DNA of 64,000 bases from Streptomyces mirabilis. Its GTDB lineage: Bacteria > Actinomycetota > Actinomycetes > Streptomycetales > Streptomycetaceae. Position numbers and translations under genes: made by a program. The stretch spans positions 4,650,001 to 4,714,000 of the forward strand of contig NZ_JBCJKP010000001.1 in assembly GCF_039503195.1 (NCBI RefSeq). Reading direction: 5' to 3'. A model generated the notes under the pieces. The model did not search any database. It was not told where the DNA came from and saw only the letters and a program-made list of their open reading frames with translations. Positions 49,799 through 58,781 of the stretch are shown here, piece after piece. The stretch's first letter is position 1, and each line of letters opens with the position of its first letter.

Positions 49799-50721
49799 AC
49801 GGCCTCCCGCGGTGTGGCGTTGGCGATCAGCCACTCCATGGCGCTGCGGATCGTGGTGCGGCACTCGGCAGCCGGCAGTCCCGTCGACTCCCCCGCCGCC
49901 TGGATTGCTTCTTCGACCGTGGGGCGGGAGATGTGGCCCCAGGCGACGAACCGGGCCACCTTGCAGGTGCTGCGGTACAGCGTGTTGTTCCGTCCGTTCG
50001 GGCCGCCCTCGTTCGCTGCCCGGATGACGGCGCATTCCCGCTCCAGGGCGGTGCGGGCGGCTTTGGTGCCGTCCCACACGGGCGTCGGGACGGGCGGGGC
50101 CGCCGGTTTAGCCCGCTCGGTGAGGAGAGCGGCGAGCCATGCGGGGAGCGGGGCGACGGGGGCCGCCTCGGCGACTTCGTAGGCGCCCTGTTCGATGGTG
50201 CTGCCGGGGGCGACGACGTAGCCGCCCCAGGCGCGGGTGTCGATGTGCGGGGCGAGCCGTTTCACGCTGCACTTCATCCGCACCCCGGCGGGGGCGGTGA
50301 AGTACAGGTGGCTGCCCCCGCTGGGAGTCCGCACCTGGTAGGTGAGCGGGATGGGCTGTTCGGCGCGCTCGCAGAGCGCCTTGAAAGAAGTGGCGCCGTC
50401 AGGCGCTCCTTCCTGCTCTTCGGGTTTGGGTACGTCCAGGTCGACGACGAGCAGCCCGGCGGGGCCGGTGGCGATGCCGACGTTGTACGGGCGGTTCGCC
50501 CAAGCGGTCTGGATCAGGCCCGGGTCGGTGGTGGCCCGCTGCTCCGGGGTGCGGTGCCCGCCGACGCAGCGCCCGGTGCGGGGGCATGCCCGCTCGGGGT
50601 GCCCGGCGGGCCGCTTGGTGTTCGGGTGCAGAGGGATGACGGGCCAGCCGCGCTCAACGGAAAGCAGCGCGGCGGCGAGCAGGTGCAGGCTTTCCAGGGC
50701 CACGGTCATCGGCTCGCTCAT
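49795..50721 (-). CDS. Bifunctional DNA primase/polymerase (prim-pol)
   Basis: 308 aa from ATG 50721. The Prim-Pol domain (about 10-195) has RGWPVIPLHPNTKRPAGH, YNVGIATGPAGLLVVDLDVP with catalytic acidic residues, RTPSGGSHLYFTAP and APHIDTRAWGGYVVAPGS. The C-terminal part (about 225-305) has ECAVIRAANEGGPNGRNNTL. It primes and may elongate element DNA and probably initiates replication of the excised form with the DUF3631 ATPase. The start overlaps the methyltransferase stop. Confidence 0.92.
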   Translation of the reverse strand: MSEPMTVALESLHLLAAALLSVERGWPVIPLHPNTKRPAGHPERACPRTGRCVGGHRTPEQRATTDPGLIQTAWANRPYNVGIATGPAGLLVVDLDVPKPEEQEGAPDGATSFKALCERAEQPIPLTYQVRTPSGGSHLYFTAPAGVRMKCSVKRLAPHIDTRAWGGYVVAPGSTIEQGAYEVAEAAPVAPLPAWLAALLTERAKPAAPPVPTPVWDGTKAARTALERECAVIRAANEGGPNGRNNTLYRSTCKVARFVAWGHISRPTVEEAIQAAGESTGLPAAECRTTIRSAMEWLIANATPREAV

Positions 50722-51455
50722 GCCGCGACCTCCAGCGTCGCGGCGAGGGCGGCGAGGTAGGCGCGGGCGATCCATTCCGTGTAGGCGGGCGGCAGGGCCT
50801 CCCGCAGTCGGAAGTGGTCGGTGGACCAGTCGATGCCCTTGGCCGCGCGGATCTCCTCCACAGTGGCTTTGCCGCCGCCCTTGCCGTACGCGGCGACGTA
50901 CGGACCCTTGTGGAATTCGCCGTGGCGCCAGCCGCGCACCCGGCCCCGGTGCCGGGGATGGGCCGGCTGCACGGTGGTCCAGCCTCCGAGTTCGAAGTAG
51001 CGGTGCATGAGCACGGCCAGGCCGAATTGCTCGCCGCACAGCCGGATGTCCTTGCGCACCTCGGAGCCGGGCACGTTCTCGATCACGTACGGCCGGCCCG
51101 TGGCCTCCAGCGCGGCGCGCGTCGGGGCGATCAGCCTCGGGTACGTGCGGCCGATCGCCGCGTTTCGAGCCGCGTTCGTGCCCTTGGTCGGGGCACCCTC
51201 GCCCTGGCAGGGCGGAGAGGCGTGGATGAAGTCGAATTCGTGGCCGTACGCGCGGATGAAGTCGATCGCGTCGCCCTGGTGGAAGGCGTCGCCGCAGTAG
51301 TCCGGCTGCGCCTGGTTGTCGACGCCGGTGACGTGCACACCGGGGATGCCGCGCTTGTATCCCTTGGTGCCACCGCCGATGCAGCTGTAGGCGTCCAGCA
51401 CCCGGAACGGTTCGGCTAAGGCCGATACTCGCCGGATGTCGGTGGGTTGCGTCAT
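50718..51455 (-). CDS. DNA cytosine-5 methyltransferase-like protein
   Basis: 245 aa. Motif I is VLDAYSCIGGGTKGY (about 19-33), motif IV HASPPCQGEGAPTKG with the catalytic Cys, and motif VI YVIENVPG. The target-recognition part is short (about 150-220), so the enzyme is smaller than typical C5 methyltransferases (>300 aa), a form common in actinophage and AICEs. No restriction endonuclease is adjacent. It may protect element DNA or modify phage-like DNA. Confidence 0.85.
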   Translation of the reverse strand: MTQPTDIRRVSALAEPFRVLDAYSCIGGGTKGYKRGIPGVHVTGVDNQAQPDYCGDAFHQGDAIDFIRAYGHEFDFIHASPPCQGEGAPTKGTNAARNAAIGRTYPRLIAPTRAALEATGRPYVIENVPGSEVRKDIRLCGEQFGLAVLMHRYFELGGWTTVQPAHPRHRGRVRGWRHGEFHKGPYVAAYGKGGGKATVEEIRAAKGIDWSTDHFRLREALPPAYTEWIARAYLAALAATLEVAA

Positions 51456-51546
51456 GCTGGAAGACCTCCAACAGATCTGTTCTGGATTGGTTGGGCAAGG
51501 GCGGCCCCGGATTCTTTGGCGAGATGGGGGGCCGCCCTTGGCGTTG

Positions 51547-52005
51547 CTAGAAGGGGGGCTCTTCGCTGTGCTGCGAGGCTCCCGGGGTGTCGCCGGTCTT
51601 GGCCCACGGGTCGTCGCCTGCGGGGCCGTTCTGGGAGGCGCGCTTGGCGTTGATGGTGACGGTGGTGAACCGGATGGAGGCGCCGATGTCGTCGATCTCG
51701 ACGGCGAGCATGGAGCGCTTCTCGTCCTGCTCGGTGGTCCAGTCGTGCTGCCGCATCCGCCCGCTGGCGACCACGCGGGAGCCCTTCTTGAGGCTGTCGG
51801 CGATGTGTTCTGCGAGGGTGCGCCAGGCGGCGCAGCGGTAGAACGCGGTGGTGCCGTCCTTCCACTGGTTGGAGGTGCGGTCGAAGCTGCGCGGGGTGAC
51901 AGCGATGGTGAACTTGGCGAGCGCGGCCCCGCCCTCGGTGAACTTCAGTTCCGGGTCGCCGGTCAGGTTGCCGACGATGGTGATCGGGGTCTCTCCGAAC
52001 GACAT
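51547..52005 (-). CDS. ssb: Single-stranded DNA-binding protein
   Basis: 152 aa. The OB fold (about 1-115) reads TPITIVGNLTGDPELKFTEG, FYRCAAWRTLAEHIADSLKK and GSRVVASGRMRQHDWTTEQD. The C-terminal acidic tail EEPPF is a slight variant of the chromosomal DDIPF tip. It probably coats single strands during element replication or transfer. Confidence 0.93.
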   Translation of the reverse strand: MSFGETPITIVGNLTGDPELKFTEGGAALAKFTIAVTPRSFDRTSNQWKDGTTAFYRCAAWRTLAEHIADSLKKGSRVVASGRMRQHDWTTEQDEKRSMLAVEIDDIGASIRFTTVTINAKRASQNGPAGDDPWAKTGDTPGASQHSEEPPF

Positions 52006-52014
52006 GCGGTCTCC

Positions 52015-52500
52015 TCAGCGGTGGTTGATGGTGCCGTTGGCCCGGCCGAACAGGCCGGTGGCCGTGATGTTCTGGGTGATCTGTGCCGGGCCGGTGGGGC
52101 GGCGCCCGGCGCGCAGGATGACCGGGATGGCGACGACGCCGGCGGCGATGAGGGCGACGGCGGACCACAGGGCGTGGCTCATGGCGATCAGTCCCGGTGC
52201 GGCGTAGGAGATGCCGACGGATGCGGCGGCGATGCCGCATCCGACGGTGGGGGCGAGCAGGGCGGTGGTCTTGGCCCACGCCGGAATCGGCTGCACCACC
52301 GCTACGGGCGGCGCCGTGTGGGCGGGGGGCTGGATGTAGGCGAGGGTGCGCATCCCGCCGGGCAGGGTGACCACCTGGACGCCGGGCGGGAGTTCCTCGG
52401 GAAGCATCCGCAGGGGCTGGCTCCAGTCGGGGTGGTGGGCCAGCGGATGGGGTCGCGGCTGGGTAGCGGTGGTGATCTCGTACGAGGTTTCGGGGTGCAC
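52015..52500 (-). CDS. Membrane protein of the transfer region (DUF6251-like)
   Basis: 161 aa from GTG 52500. The N-terminus MHPETSYEITTATQPRPHPL then LAHHPDWSQPLRMLPEELPP is soluble. Two hydrophobic helices follow at about 78-125 (ALLAPTVGCGIAAASVGISY, ALWSAVALIAAGVVAIPVIL). Such proteins lie beside tra genes in Streptomyces elements and may act in intramycelial spread. Family name from memory. Confidence 0.68.
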   Translation of the reverse strand: MHPETSYEITTATQPRPHPLAHHPDWSQPLRMLPEELPPGVQVVTLPGGMRTLAYIQPPAHTAPPVAVVQPIPAWAKTTALLAPTVGCGIAAASVGISYAAPGLIAMSHALWSAVALIAAGVVAIPVILRAGRRPTGPAQITQNITATGLFGRANGTINHR

Positions 52501-52555
52501 AACGGGGTCCCTTCGGCAAGGGGTGGTGGTGGCGTTGCGTGACGGGTGCGTGGGG

Positions 52556-52675
52556 GCTACTGGGTAGTGGGTAGTGGGGTCCCCAGTGGGGAAGCCCTGC
52601 TCATAGCCCTTGTGCGCCCCAGTAGGGGCCTTTGGTGGGTAGTGGGGCGTTCCCCGCTACCCACTACTCAGTAGC
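52556..52675. repeat. clt-like inverted and direct repeats downstream of traB
   Basis: 24-bp arms 52556-52579 and 52652-52675 pair with two mismatches. GTAGTGGG occurs at 52564, 52571 and 52639, and inverted at 52660. The cluster begins 16 bases from the traB stop. In pSVH1-type plasmids the transfer locus clt, with 8-bp TraB recognition repeats, lies at the 3' end of traB. Confidence 0.55.
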
Positions 52676-52690
52676 GCTGCGTGTGGACGC

Positions 52691-54778
52691 TCAGGCGTGG
52701 TCGGGGTGGACGTAGACCGAGTGTGGGCCGTTGTCCCGGTAGACCAACTGGCCCCGTTCGACTGCGGCTTGCAGGGCGGCGCGGACGGTCTTGCGGTCCT
52801 TGCCGGCCAGCTCTGCGACCGCGGAGGGTTTCATGCCCTCCGCGCCGGTCGCCTTGATCGCCTCCAGTGCGGCGGGCAGCCATGCCGGGCCGTGCTCCCG
52901 CTCACCCCGCAGCGCGGACAGGTTCAGCCCGTCCCCCGGAGCCGGCGGGCCATCCTCGGAGGCCTGCGGTTCGGGCGCGGTGGCGAACTGGGCGTCGATC
53001 TGTGCCCGGAACTGCCGCAGCATCTCGTCATCCTCCGAGCCCTGCTCCGCTCGGGGGTCACTCAGCGCGGACAGGTTCAGCCCACCCCCGCCCGCACCCG
53101 AAGGCTCACCGCCCGTTCCGTCGTCGGGGGTGTGCTCGCGCATCCATGCGACGCGGCTCGCGTCCCAGCGGCGGGCGTAGTCGGGCCCGGCTGCCTTGGC
53201 GGACACGGCATCGAGCGTCGGGTGCCGGTCGCTGGTGGCGGCGATGATCTCGCGGATCTGGTTGGGCAGGATCCGCCACGCCTTGAACAGCGCGGCCGGC
53301 GACTCCGGGGTGCCCATGAACCCGGCGCCCTTGAAGGGTGCCTGGTCCACGCGCAGGCCGCGGGAGCCGGGGAACATCTTGCCCAGGTCCATGCCCTCGG
53401 TCTCGCCACCGGTGAGAGCGACGCGCACTTTGGCTTCCCGGCGGATCATCAGGTTGCCCAGCACTGCCCCGGTGGCTCCGAGGGCGGTCAGGACGGTGCG
53501 CACGCCCATGGCGCGGGCGATGCGGATGACTTCCAGGATCTTTTCCGCGAGCTTGCGCATCGCCCGGTCCGAGCTGGCGAGGATCTCCGCGCCCTCATCG
53601 ATCACGAGCATGATCTGAGGGATCTTCCGGCTGATGGGCAGCAGGTCCGTGTTGGCCTTGGCCAGGAGGTCCTGGTAGCCCATCTTGCGCTGCTTGGCGA
53701 CACGGACCGCGGTCTCCAGCATCGCCATCGCTTCGTCGTACGTACCGGCAAGCCAGTCGATCCCCGGCCGCACCACCTTGCCCTCCGGGGTCTCGATCTC
53801 CCCGTTCAGCGCGGGCAGGACCCAGGGCAGGCCCGCGGATCCGGCGTTCAGGTCGATCACCCACGTCAGGACGTCCTCGGCGCGGGCGAACCCGGCCAGG
53901 ATCGTGTGGACCATGTTCGTCTTGCCCGAACCCGTCGGACCCACGACCAGCGCGCACTGCTCACGCAGGTAGGCGACGATGCACGCCGCGTTCGTCCGGT
54001 AACCCCACGGAATCCCGGACAGCAGCGACAGAGTGCCGTAGTCCGAGGGGTAAGTGCGCTCTTCCTGAAGGACGTTGACCGTGGTCACGTCGATGATGAC
54101 GCGGCCCTGGTCGATGCCGGGGGAAGCGGTGGCGGTGCAGCCGTGCGGCAGGCGGGCGTCCGCGGACAGCCGCGCGGACTCGGCGGCGATCTTGGCGTAG
54201 GTGGCGCCGCCCTGGGGGAGTTCGGCGTCGATGGAGAACCCGGCCCCGGTCGGCCACGTCTCGACGCCCAGCACGCGCACGGTGATCCCGCACACCCGCT
54301 GGATGCGCTCCACCCATTCCGCGGCGATCGCCCGGCGCTCCGCGGACAACTCTCGCGCGATCTGCCGCTCCATGGCGGCGGTGGCCTCTTCCTCGCGGGC
54401 CTCCTCGAGCAGCGCGGCAGACCGGGCGGCGGCCCCGATGCCGACGCCGATGGTGGCGAGGGAGCCGAGGGCGGCCCAGGTGAGGGGGCCGTGGGTCATG
54501 GCCCAGGTGGTCCAGCCGGCGCCGACGAGCCAGGACGCGGCGCGGGTGGCCAGGGTGCGGCCGGCGTTGCGTACCCGCAGGCCGACGATGGTGTGGCCGA
54601 GGGCGCCGGCGGCGCCGACGGCAAGCGCCCAACCGGGGGGCATGGCGGTGGCGGCGCCGGTGGTGGCGACGGCGAAGGCTCCGGTGGTGGCGGACAGGGC
54701 GCCGGTCACGGGTCCGTGACCAGCTGCCCAGTCCAGCACCGGGCCACTGCCCTGCTGTTTGGCGGTGGCGGTGCTCAT
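52691..54778 (-). CDS. TraB/TraSA-type FtsK-SpoIIIE DNA translocase
   Basis: 695 aa. The N-terminal region (about 20-130) holds three or four membrane helices. The motor domain has Walker A VVGPTGSGKTNMVHTI near residue 278 and Walker B IMLVIDEGAEIL near 390. The C-terminal winged helix (about 625-695) reads ALEAIKATGAEGMKPSAVAE and KDRKTVRAALQAAVERGQLV and would bind clt repeats. A GLNLSAL phrase is duplicated in the linker. Proteins of this kind move double-stranded plasmid DNA between hyphae. It starts right after the Spd-like gene. Confidence 0.92.
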   Translation of the reverse strand: MSTATAKQQGSGPVLDWAAGHGPVTGALSATTGAFAVATTGAATAMPPGWALAVGAAGALGHTIVGLRVRNAGRTLATRAASWLVGAGWTTWAMTHGPLTWAALGSLATIGVGIGAAARSAALLEEAREEEATAAMERQIARELSAERRAIAAEWVERIQRVCGITVRVLGVETWPTGAGFSIDAELPQGGATYAKIAAESARLSADARLPHGCTATASPGIDQGRVIIDVTTVNVLQEERTYPSDYGTLSLLSGIPWGYRTNAACIVAYLREQCALVVGPTGSGKTNMVHTILAGFARAEDVLTWVIDLNAGSAGLPWVLPALNGEIETPEGKVVRPGIDWLAGTYDEAMAMLETAVRVAKQRKMGYQDLLAKANTDLLPISRKIPQIMLVIDEGAEILASSDRAMRKLAEKILEVIRIARAMGVRTVLTALGATGAVLGNLMIRREAKVRVALTGGETEGMDLGKMFPGSRGLRVDQAPFKGAGFMGTPESPAALFKAWRILPNQIREIIAATSDRHPTLDAVSAKAAGPDYARRWDASRVAWMREHTPDDGTGGEPSGAGGGGLNLSALSDPRAEQGSEDDEMLRQFRAQIDAQFATAPEPQASEDGPPAPGDGLNLSALRGEREHGPAWLPAALEAIKATGAEGMKPSAVAELAGKDRKTVRAALQAAVERGQLVYRDNGPHSVYVHPDHA

Positions 54779-54779
54779 C

Positions 54780-56363
54780 TCAGACGTTCCATCCCTTCTC
54801 TGCCTGCGGGCCGTTGCGGGGGTCCTCGTGCCGGGCGATGTCCTGCGCGTGGACCTGCCTGAACAGCGGGCCCATGTCCTCCGCGACCGCGACGGCGCTC
54901 ATCAGGGCGCCGAAGATGTCGTTGAAGGCGTCCGCGACTTCCTTCTCCAGCGGGAACTCGTTGTCGGAGCGCTCGGCGAGGATCTTCATCACGTTCGCCA
55001 CGCTGGTCAGCGCGGCCGGGAGGCCTTCGACCATGGCGAGGATCTCCATGGCGTCCTCGGGGTCGTAGGAGTTGGCGGCCTGCTCCATCTCGGAAGCGAC
55101 CTCTTCGAACCGGAAACCGGACACGTGCTCTCCTTCACTGACAGGCGTGTTCGTGCTGGTCGGAACCTGTACGGCGGGCCGCTGAACGCTGTCGGCGATG
55201 CCGTCGGTGCCGTCCTGGACGGCCTCGGCATCCGCCGCAGCCTCCCGCTCGGACAGCTCCTCACGGATCGCGTCGTCGCGGACGTTGCGCTGCTCGCGGG
55301 CGGTCTGGCACAGGCGCCGATACAGGCGCCGACCGGGATGGATCAGCCACGGCAACTTCAACTTGCGGCCGATCGGACTGGTCAAGAGGCCCAGCAGGCC
55401 CACCGGGAGGGCGAGCAGGGCGGCGAGCATGCGACGGCCGTGGAAGCGTGCCGCTGAACGCCAGAGCGCGCTGCGGGCCGCCTTCCTCGCGGGTGCCTTG
55501 CGTACCGCGCCGCGCTGCGCGTCGACCGTGGCGCGGGCCTTGTCGTCCCGCCGGGCGCGGTTCTTGGCGATCGCCGCATCCCGCACGGCACGGGCCCTAC
55601 GCGCGGTGCCACCGAGCATCCGACCGGCCAAACCGCCCCGGCGCCCGGCACGGCTGGTGAAACCGGCGCCGCCTGCGGCCTTGGCGTTGCGGCGGGCATC
55701 CGCGACCGCGCGGCGGGCGGCAGTGGTCTGCGCCCGCTGCCCGGCCCGCGATCCGCCCGCAGCCTGCTGCGCCGCGCGCAGCGCCCGCACTTGGCCGGCC
55801 CGGCCCGCAGCCTGACCCGCGCCACCGTGCGCGCGCTTGGCGGACGAGTGACCAGCCTTGTTGAGGGTCTTGCCGCTGGTAGCCGTGCTGCCGTGCCGTG
55901 CGGCGGTGCCCGCCCCGCGGCGGTGCTGGCCCGGCACCTGGCCAGACCTGCCCCCGGCGCGGGAGGCGAGCGAACGGCTCCCGGCCCCGGTCCTGCCCGC
56001 GCTTCCACGGTGCAGGCCCGTGGTGCGGGCGGCGGCCCGGCCGGCGCCGCGGGCGGCAGTGCGCCGCTGCTCGCGGCGCGCGCCGGGCTTGTGTGAGCGG
56101 GCGGCGGCGACCGTTCCGAGAACAACGGCCCCGGTAGCGGCCACCATGGCGGCGATCGGACCGCCCACGAGGGATGCAGCGGCGACCATGCCCACGGTCG
56201 TGTTCGCACCCGACAGGGCCAGAGGCACTACCGGCCAGCCACCGGGCGTGTGGTCCACCTCCGCCGCGGCGGACGTGGGCGCGGGCGGGGTGTCGAGCGG
56301 CGGGGGTGGTGGTGCGGTCGGGGCAGCCTCGACGGCTACCGGTTCTGTGCTGAGTTCCGTCAT
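54780..56363 (-). CDS. Large basic membrane protein of the transfer operon (Spd-like)
   Basis: 527 aa from MTELSTEP (ATG 56363). A Pro-rich N-terminus precedes one or two membrane helices (about 60-90, VGMVAAASLVGGPIAAMVAA). A ~220-residue Arg/Ala/Gly-rich region (about 95-310) is followed by a second hydrophobic stretch (RRMLAALLALPVGLLGLLTS). An acidic C-terminal domain (about 400-527) contains FEEVASEMEQAANSYDPEDA. The very basic region suggests DNA contact. Its position directly upstream of traB supports a role in transfer. No named family is certain. Confidence 0.75.
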   Translation of the reverse strand: MTELSTEPVAVEAAPTAPPPPPLDTPPAPTSAAAEVDHTPGGWPVVPLALSGANTTVGMVAAASLVGGPIAAMVAATGAVVLGTVAAARSHKPGARREQRRTAARGAGRAAARTTGLHRGSAGRTGAGSRSLASRAGGRSGQVPGQHRRGAGTAARHGSTATSGKTLNKAGHSSAKRAHGGAGQAAGRAGQVRALRAAQQAAGGSRAGQRAQTTAARRAVADARRNAKAAGGAGFTSRAGRRGGLAGRMLGGTARRARAVRDAAIAKNRARRDDKARATVDAQRGAVRKAPARKAARSALWRSAARFHGRRMLAALLALPVGLLGLLTSPIGRKLKLPWLIHPGRRLYRRLCQTAREQRNVRDDAIREELSEREAAADAEAVQDGTDGIADSVQRPAVQVPTSTNTPVSEGEHVSGFRFEEVASEMEQAANSYDPEDAMEILAMVEGLPAALTSVANVMKILAERSDNEFPLEKEVADAFNDIFGALMSAVAVAEDMGPLFRQVHAQDIARHEDPRNGPQAEKGWNV

Positions 56364-56443
56364 GCTGGAGTGCTCCGTCTCGAAGAGGTCGGGGTGCCGG
56401 CGCGGCCCTTTGGCCTGCAAGCGGGGGGTCGCGCCGGTCTGAG

Positions 56444-56671
56444 CTAGAACGCGTCCGGCTCCAGCGAGAAGAACAAGACCGTGAAGTCGCCGTGGCCCAG
56501 CTCGTCCGCGGCGATGGCCCGGATCTCCTGGTAGGCCTGGGAGCGGGAGAAGTACGCGGGGTCGAAGGTGGCGACCGACGACACGGTCAACTGCTCGCCG
56601 CTGCGGGTCTGGACGGTCAGGACGTAGTGGAAGCCGACAGCCTTACCGGCGGCGGTGGTCTGGGTGCTCAC
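56444..56671 (-). CDS. Small conserved protein of the transfer region
   Basis: 75 aa from GTG 56671 with GAGGAG seven bases upstream. A beta-rich fold is suggested by GFHYVLTVQTRSGEQLTVSS followed by VATFDPAYFSRSQAYQEIRA and GDFTVLFFSLEPDAF. I recall similar small proteins between tra and RRQRL genes in Streptomyces elements; the function is unknown. Confidence 0.65.
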   Translation of the reverse strand: MSTQTTAAGKAVGFHYVLTVQTRSGEQLTVSSVATFDPAYFSRSQAYQEIRAIAADELGHGDFTVLFFSLEPDAF

Positions 56672-56700
56672 AGAGCAACTCCTCATGAGAGTTCGGATGT

Positions 56701-57084
56701 TCAGGCGGTGCGCTGTTCCTCGACGGCGATACACAGGCCGCAGATCCCGTAGGAGCGCGGGATGCAGTAGCCGACGTCCAACTGGCAGCGGGGGCAGGTG
56801 CGGCGGGCGAGCATCGCCAGCGCGAGCGCGCCCCACTTGCGGGAGGTCATCGGCCGGACGGGCTTGGCCAGGTCGATGCGGTAGAGGTAGGCGACCTGGT
56901 GGCCGCCGGCCCGTCGGTTGATCCGCATGAGCTGCGCGGCGATCGGTTGACCACCCGGACGTAAGCCCCGAGCACGGAGCTGACGGCGGGTAGCCAGCCC
57001 CTTCGGGGCGAGGCGGTAGGGATAGGCGGGGATGCCGTAGTGGAGTCCGGTCGGGTCGTAGCAGTCGGCGTAGACCCCGGACAT
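56701..57084 (-). CDS. RRQRL-motif zinc-binding protein
   Basis: 127 aa. It contains ATRRQLRARGLRPGGQP (about 32-48), the RRQRL-type motif, and a C-terminal zinc-binding part RRTCPRCQLDVGYCIPRSYG followed by ICGLC. This family is typical of actinomycete integrative elements. Its exact role in replication or transfer is not known. The ATG overlaps the upstream gene's stop (TGATG). Confidence 0.82.
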   Translation of the reverse strand: MSGVYADCYDPTGLHYGIPAYPYRLAPKGLATRRQLRARGLRPGGQPIAAQLMRINRRAGGHQVAYLYRIDLAKPVRPMTSRKWGALALAMLARRTCPRCQLDVGYCIPRSYGICGLCIAVEEQRTA

Positions 57085-58133
57085 CAGGCCACCGCCTCAG
57101 CGGGCTCTGCCTGCTCGGTGGCCCGCTCCTCGCGCGCTTCCTGCACGCGAGCGGCGACCCACCCGACGGACCAGCCGGTGTCCTCGGCAAGCTGCCGCAC
57201 GGTCCGCTCGCCCTCGCGGAACGAGGCGATGTAGGAGCGGGCCTCGGACTCCGGCATCTTCCTGAGCACCAGCTCGCCGCTGTTCAAGCTGACGTTCGGC
57301 AAGTGGTAATCCGTGTTCACGGCCTCCCCCTCACCCGCACCGTGGGCGGTGGGGGCGGGCGGTGCGATGGCCGCGCGTTCACGCCGTGAACGCTCCGCCT
57401 GCTCCTGCTGTTCACGCCGCAGCGCATCGGACCGCTGCTCTTTCTCGTGCCGGACGCGGTCCTCGTATTCGCGCTGCTCACGCCGCAGTTCCGCCTCCCG
57501 GTCGAGGCGTTCACGCTCCATCCGGGCGGTGTGCTCGCGCTCCGCGGCCCGCTCGGAACTCTCGCGCTCGGCCCGCTCGCGCTCCAGCCGTTCGGCGTGT
57601 TCGCGCGCGGCGTGTTCAGCGTGTTCACGGGTCTGCCGCTCGTGTTCACGCTCGGCCTGCTCGCGCTGTTCACGCTCGGCCTGCGCGGTGGCCCGTGAAC
57701 GCTCGATGCGCTCCAGCGCGGCACTGATCGCGCGTCGGTAGGCCAGTCCCGCTTCAGCGGTGACGATCAGCAGCAGCGGCGCGACCGAGTGCACGGCCAC
57801 CCCGACGAGATCGTTCTTCAGCGCGCTGTCACCGGCGTTGAGCAACAGCGTCATCAGCCCGGTCATCCACCGCAGCACGGCTGGCCACAGCCCCGACCTC
57901 CCACCCAGCCGCGCCACGACCGCATCGAGGCGCACCACGATGACGACCGCGGCATCGACCACAAGGGGAAGGATCGGTGCCGTCCACGTCCAGGCGGCGG
58001 GGGTGACCCGCTCCACCAGGGGTGTGACCGTCAGCACGGAGAACAGCACCGCACCCGCGGTGATCGCCCACGTGCCGGCCGCGAGCGTCTTCTCCGCGGA
58101 CTGAATCTGGGACGGAGTCAGGGAATTAAGCAT
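57084..58133 (-). CDS. DUF2637 membrane protein with long coiled coil
   Basis: 349 aa from ATG 58133. Four membrane helices (about 18-140, including VLFSVLTVTPLVERVTPAAW and LPLVVDAAVVIVVRLDAVVA) form the DUF2637 domain. A highly regular charged coiled coil follows (about 145-255, REHAEHAAREHAERLERERA). The C-terminal HTH-like segment reads RTVRQLAEDTGWSVGWVAAR. It probably anchors DNA or partners at the membrane during transfer. The stop codon of the upstream gene lies 8 bases inside its start. Confidence 0.85.
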   Translation of the reverse strand: MLNSLTPSQIQSAEKTLAAGTWAITAGAVLFSVLTVTPLVERVTPAAWTWTAPILPLVVDAAVVIVVRLDAVVARLGGRSGLWPAVLRWMTGLMTLLLNAGDSALKNDLVGVAVHSVAPLLLIVTAEAGLAYRRAISAALERIERSRATAQAEREQREQAEREHERQTREHAEHAAREHAERLERERAERESSERAAEREHTARMERERLDREAELRREQREYEDRVRHEKEQRSDALRREQQEQAERSRRERAAIAPPAPTAHGAGEGEAVNTDYHLPNVSLNSGELVLRKMPESEARSYIASFREGERTVRQLAEDTGWSVGWVAARVQEAREERATEQAEPAEAVA

Positions 58134-58470
58134 CCCCGCCCCCATCCCCCGCGTCCTTGCGCAGGCTGTCGAGGGAATCGCCGTAGGCGATGAGCTTCAG
58201 CTCCGCACCGGCGAACTCACCGGACGCCAGCAGCACCCACGTCCGGCCGCCGTTCTGCTCGCGGAACTGCACGTCGTCCGGGGCGATGCCCAGCGCGACC
58301 CGCCATGTCTCGAACGGCGCCAGATCGTCGTACAGCGTCAGCTCCAGCCTCTTCGGCCAGATCGTCGAAATCTCCAGCGTTGGCGCGGGCAGGTCGGGGA
58401 AGTCGACGGCCAGCGCGCGCAGCGCCCGCATCGGGACGGTGAGGTCGTCCAGCGTCAGGTTCTCGCTCAT
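58126..58470 (-). CDS. Hypothetical protein of the transfer operon
   Basis: 114 aa from ATG 58470, overlapping the preceding stop (ATGA). It includes LEISTIWPKRLELTLYDDLA and FETWRVALGIAPDDVQFREQ then GGRTWVLLASGEFAGAELKL, a mixed alpha/beta pattern. No family is recognised. Confidence 0.65.
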   Translation of the reverse strand: MSENLTLDDLTVPMRALRALAVDFPDLPAPTLEISTIWPKRLELTLYDDLAPFETWRVALGIAPDDVQFREQNGGRTWVLLASGEFAGAELKLIAYGDSLDSLRKDAGDGGGDA

Positions 58471-58781
58471 GCCGCCACCGCCATGCCCACGACGTGGCTC
58501 CGCACCGTCCGGCGCGCCGACGACGCCCGACGCGGCCGGCGAGCCGCGGCCCGCACGTCCTTCAGCGGGCTGATCCGCAGCAACGCCTCCGCGTACGCCG
58601 CGGCCTCCCGGTCCGACTCCCGCAGCTCCGCGAGCACCTCGCGCGCCACGGCCAGCCGCACTGCCCGCTCCTGCTCGGACTCCACGGCCGGACCGGTGAA
58701 CAGCTCCAGGTCGATACCGAACGCCAGCTCCGCGAACTCCGTCGCGGTAACGGCTTCATGACCAGCAACGATGCACTTCAT
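58467..58781 (-). CDS. Hypothetical protein, first gene of the leftward operon
   Basis: 104 aa from MKCIVAGHEAVTATEFAELA (ATG 58781, GAGGAG eight bases upstream). The middle is an acidic helix (ERAVRLAVAREVLAELRESD) and the C-terminus is Arg-rich (RAAARRPRRASSARRTVRSH). It is the first gene of a run of mostly overlapping minus-strand genes reaching traB and beyond. The function is unknown. Confidence 0.66.
   Translation of the reverse strand: MKCIVAGHEAVTATEFAELAFGIDLELFTGPAVESEQERAVRLAVAREVLAELRESDREAAAYAEALLRISPLKDVRAAARRPRRASSARRTVRSHVVGMAVAA

Noticed and set aside
49601..50077. 158-codon form of the small gene between prim-pol and DUF3631
   Set aside because: The extension lies out of frame inside prim-pol; the 65-codon form with ATGA overlaps at both ends is preferred.
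57360..57700. Regular GTTCACG/CGTGAACG motifs that looked like DNA iterons
   Set aside because: They are explained by the Arg-Glu-His/Arg-Glu-Arg coiled-coil codons of the DUF2637 protein.
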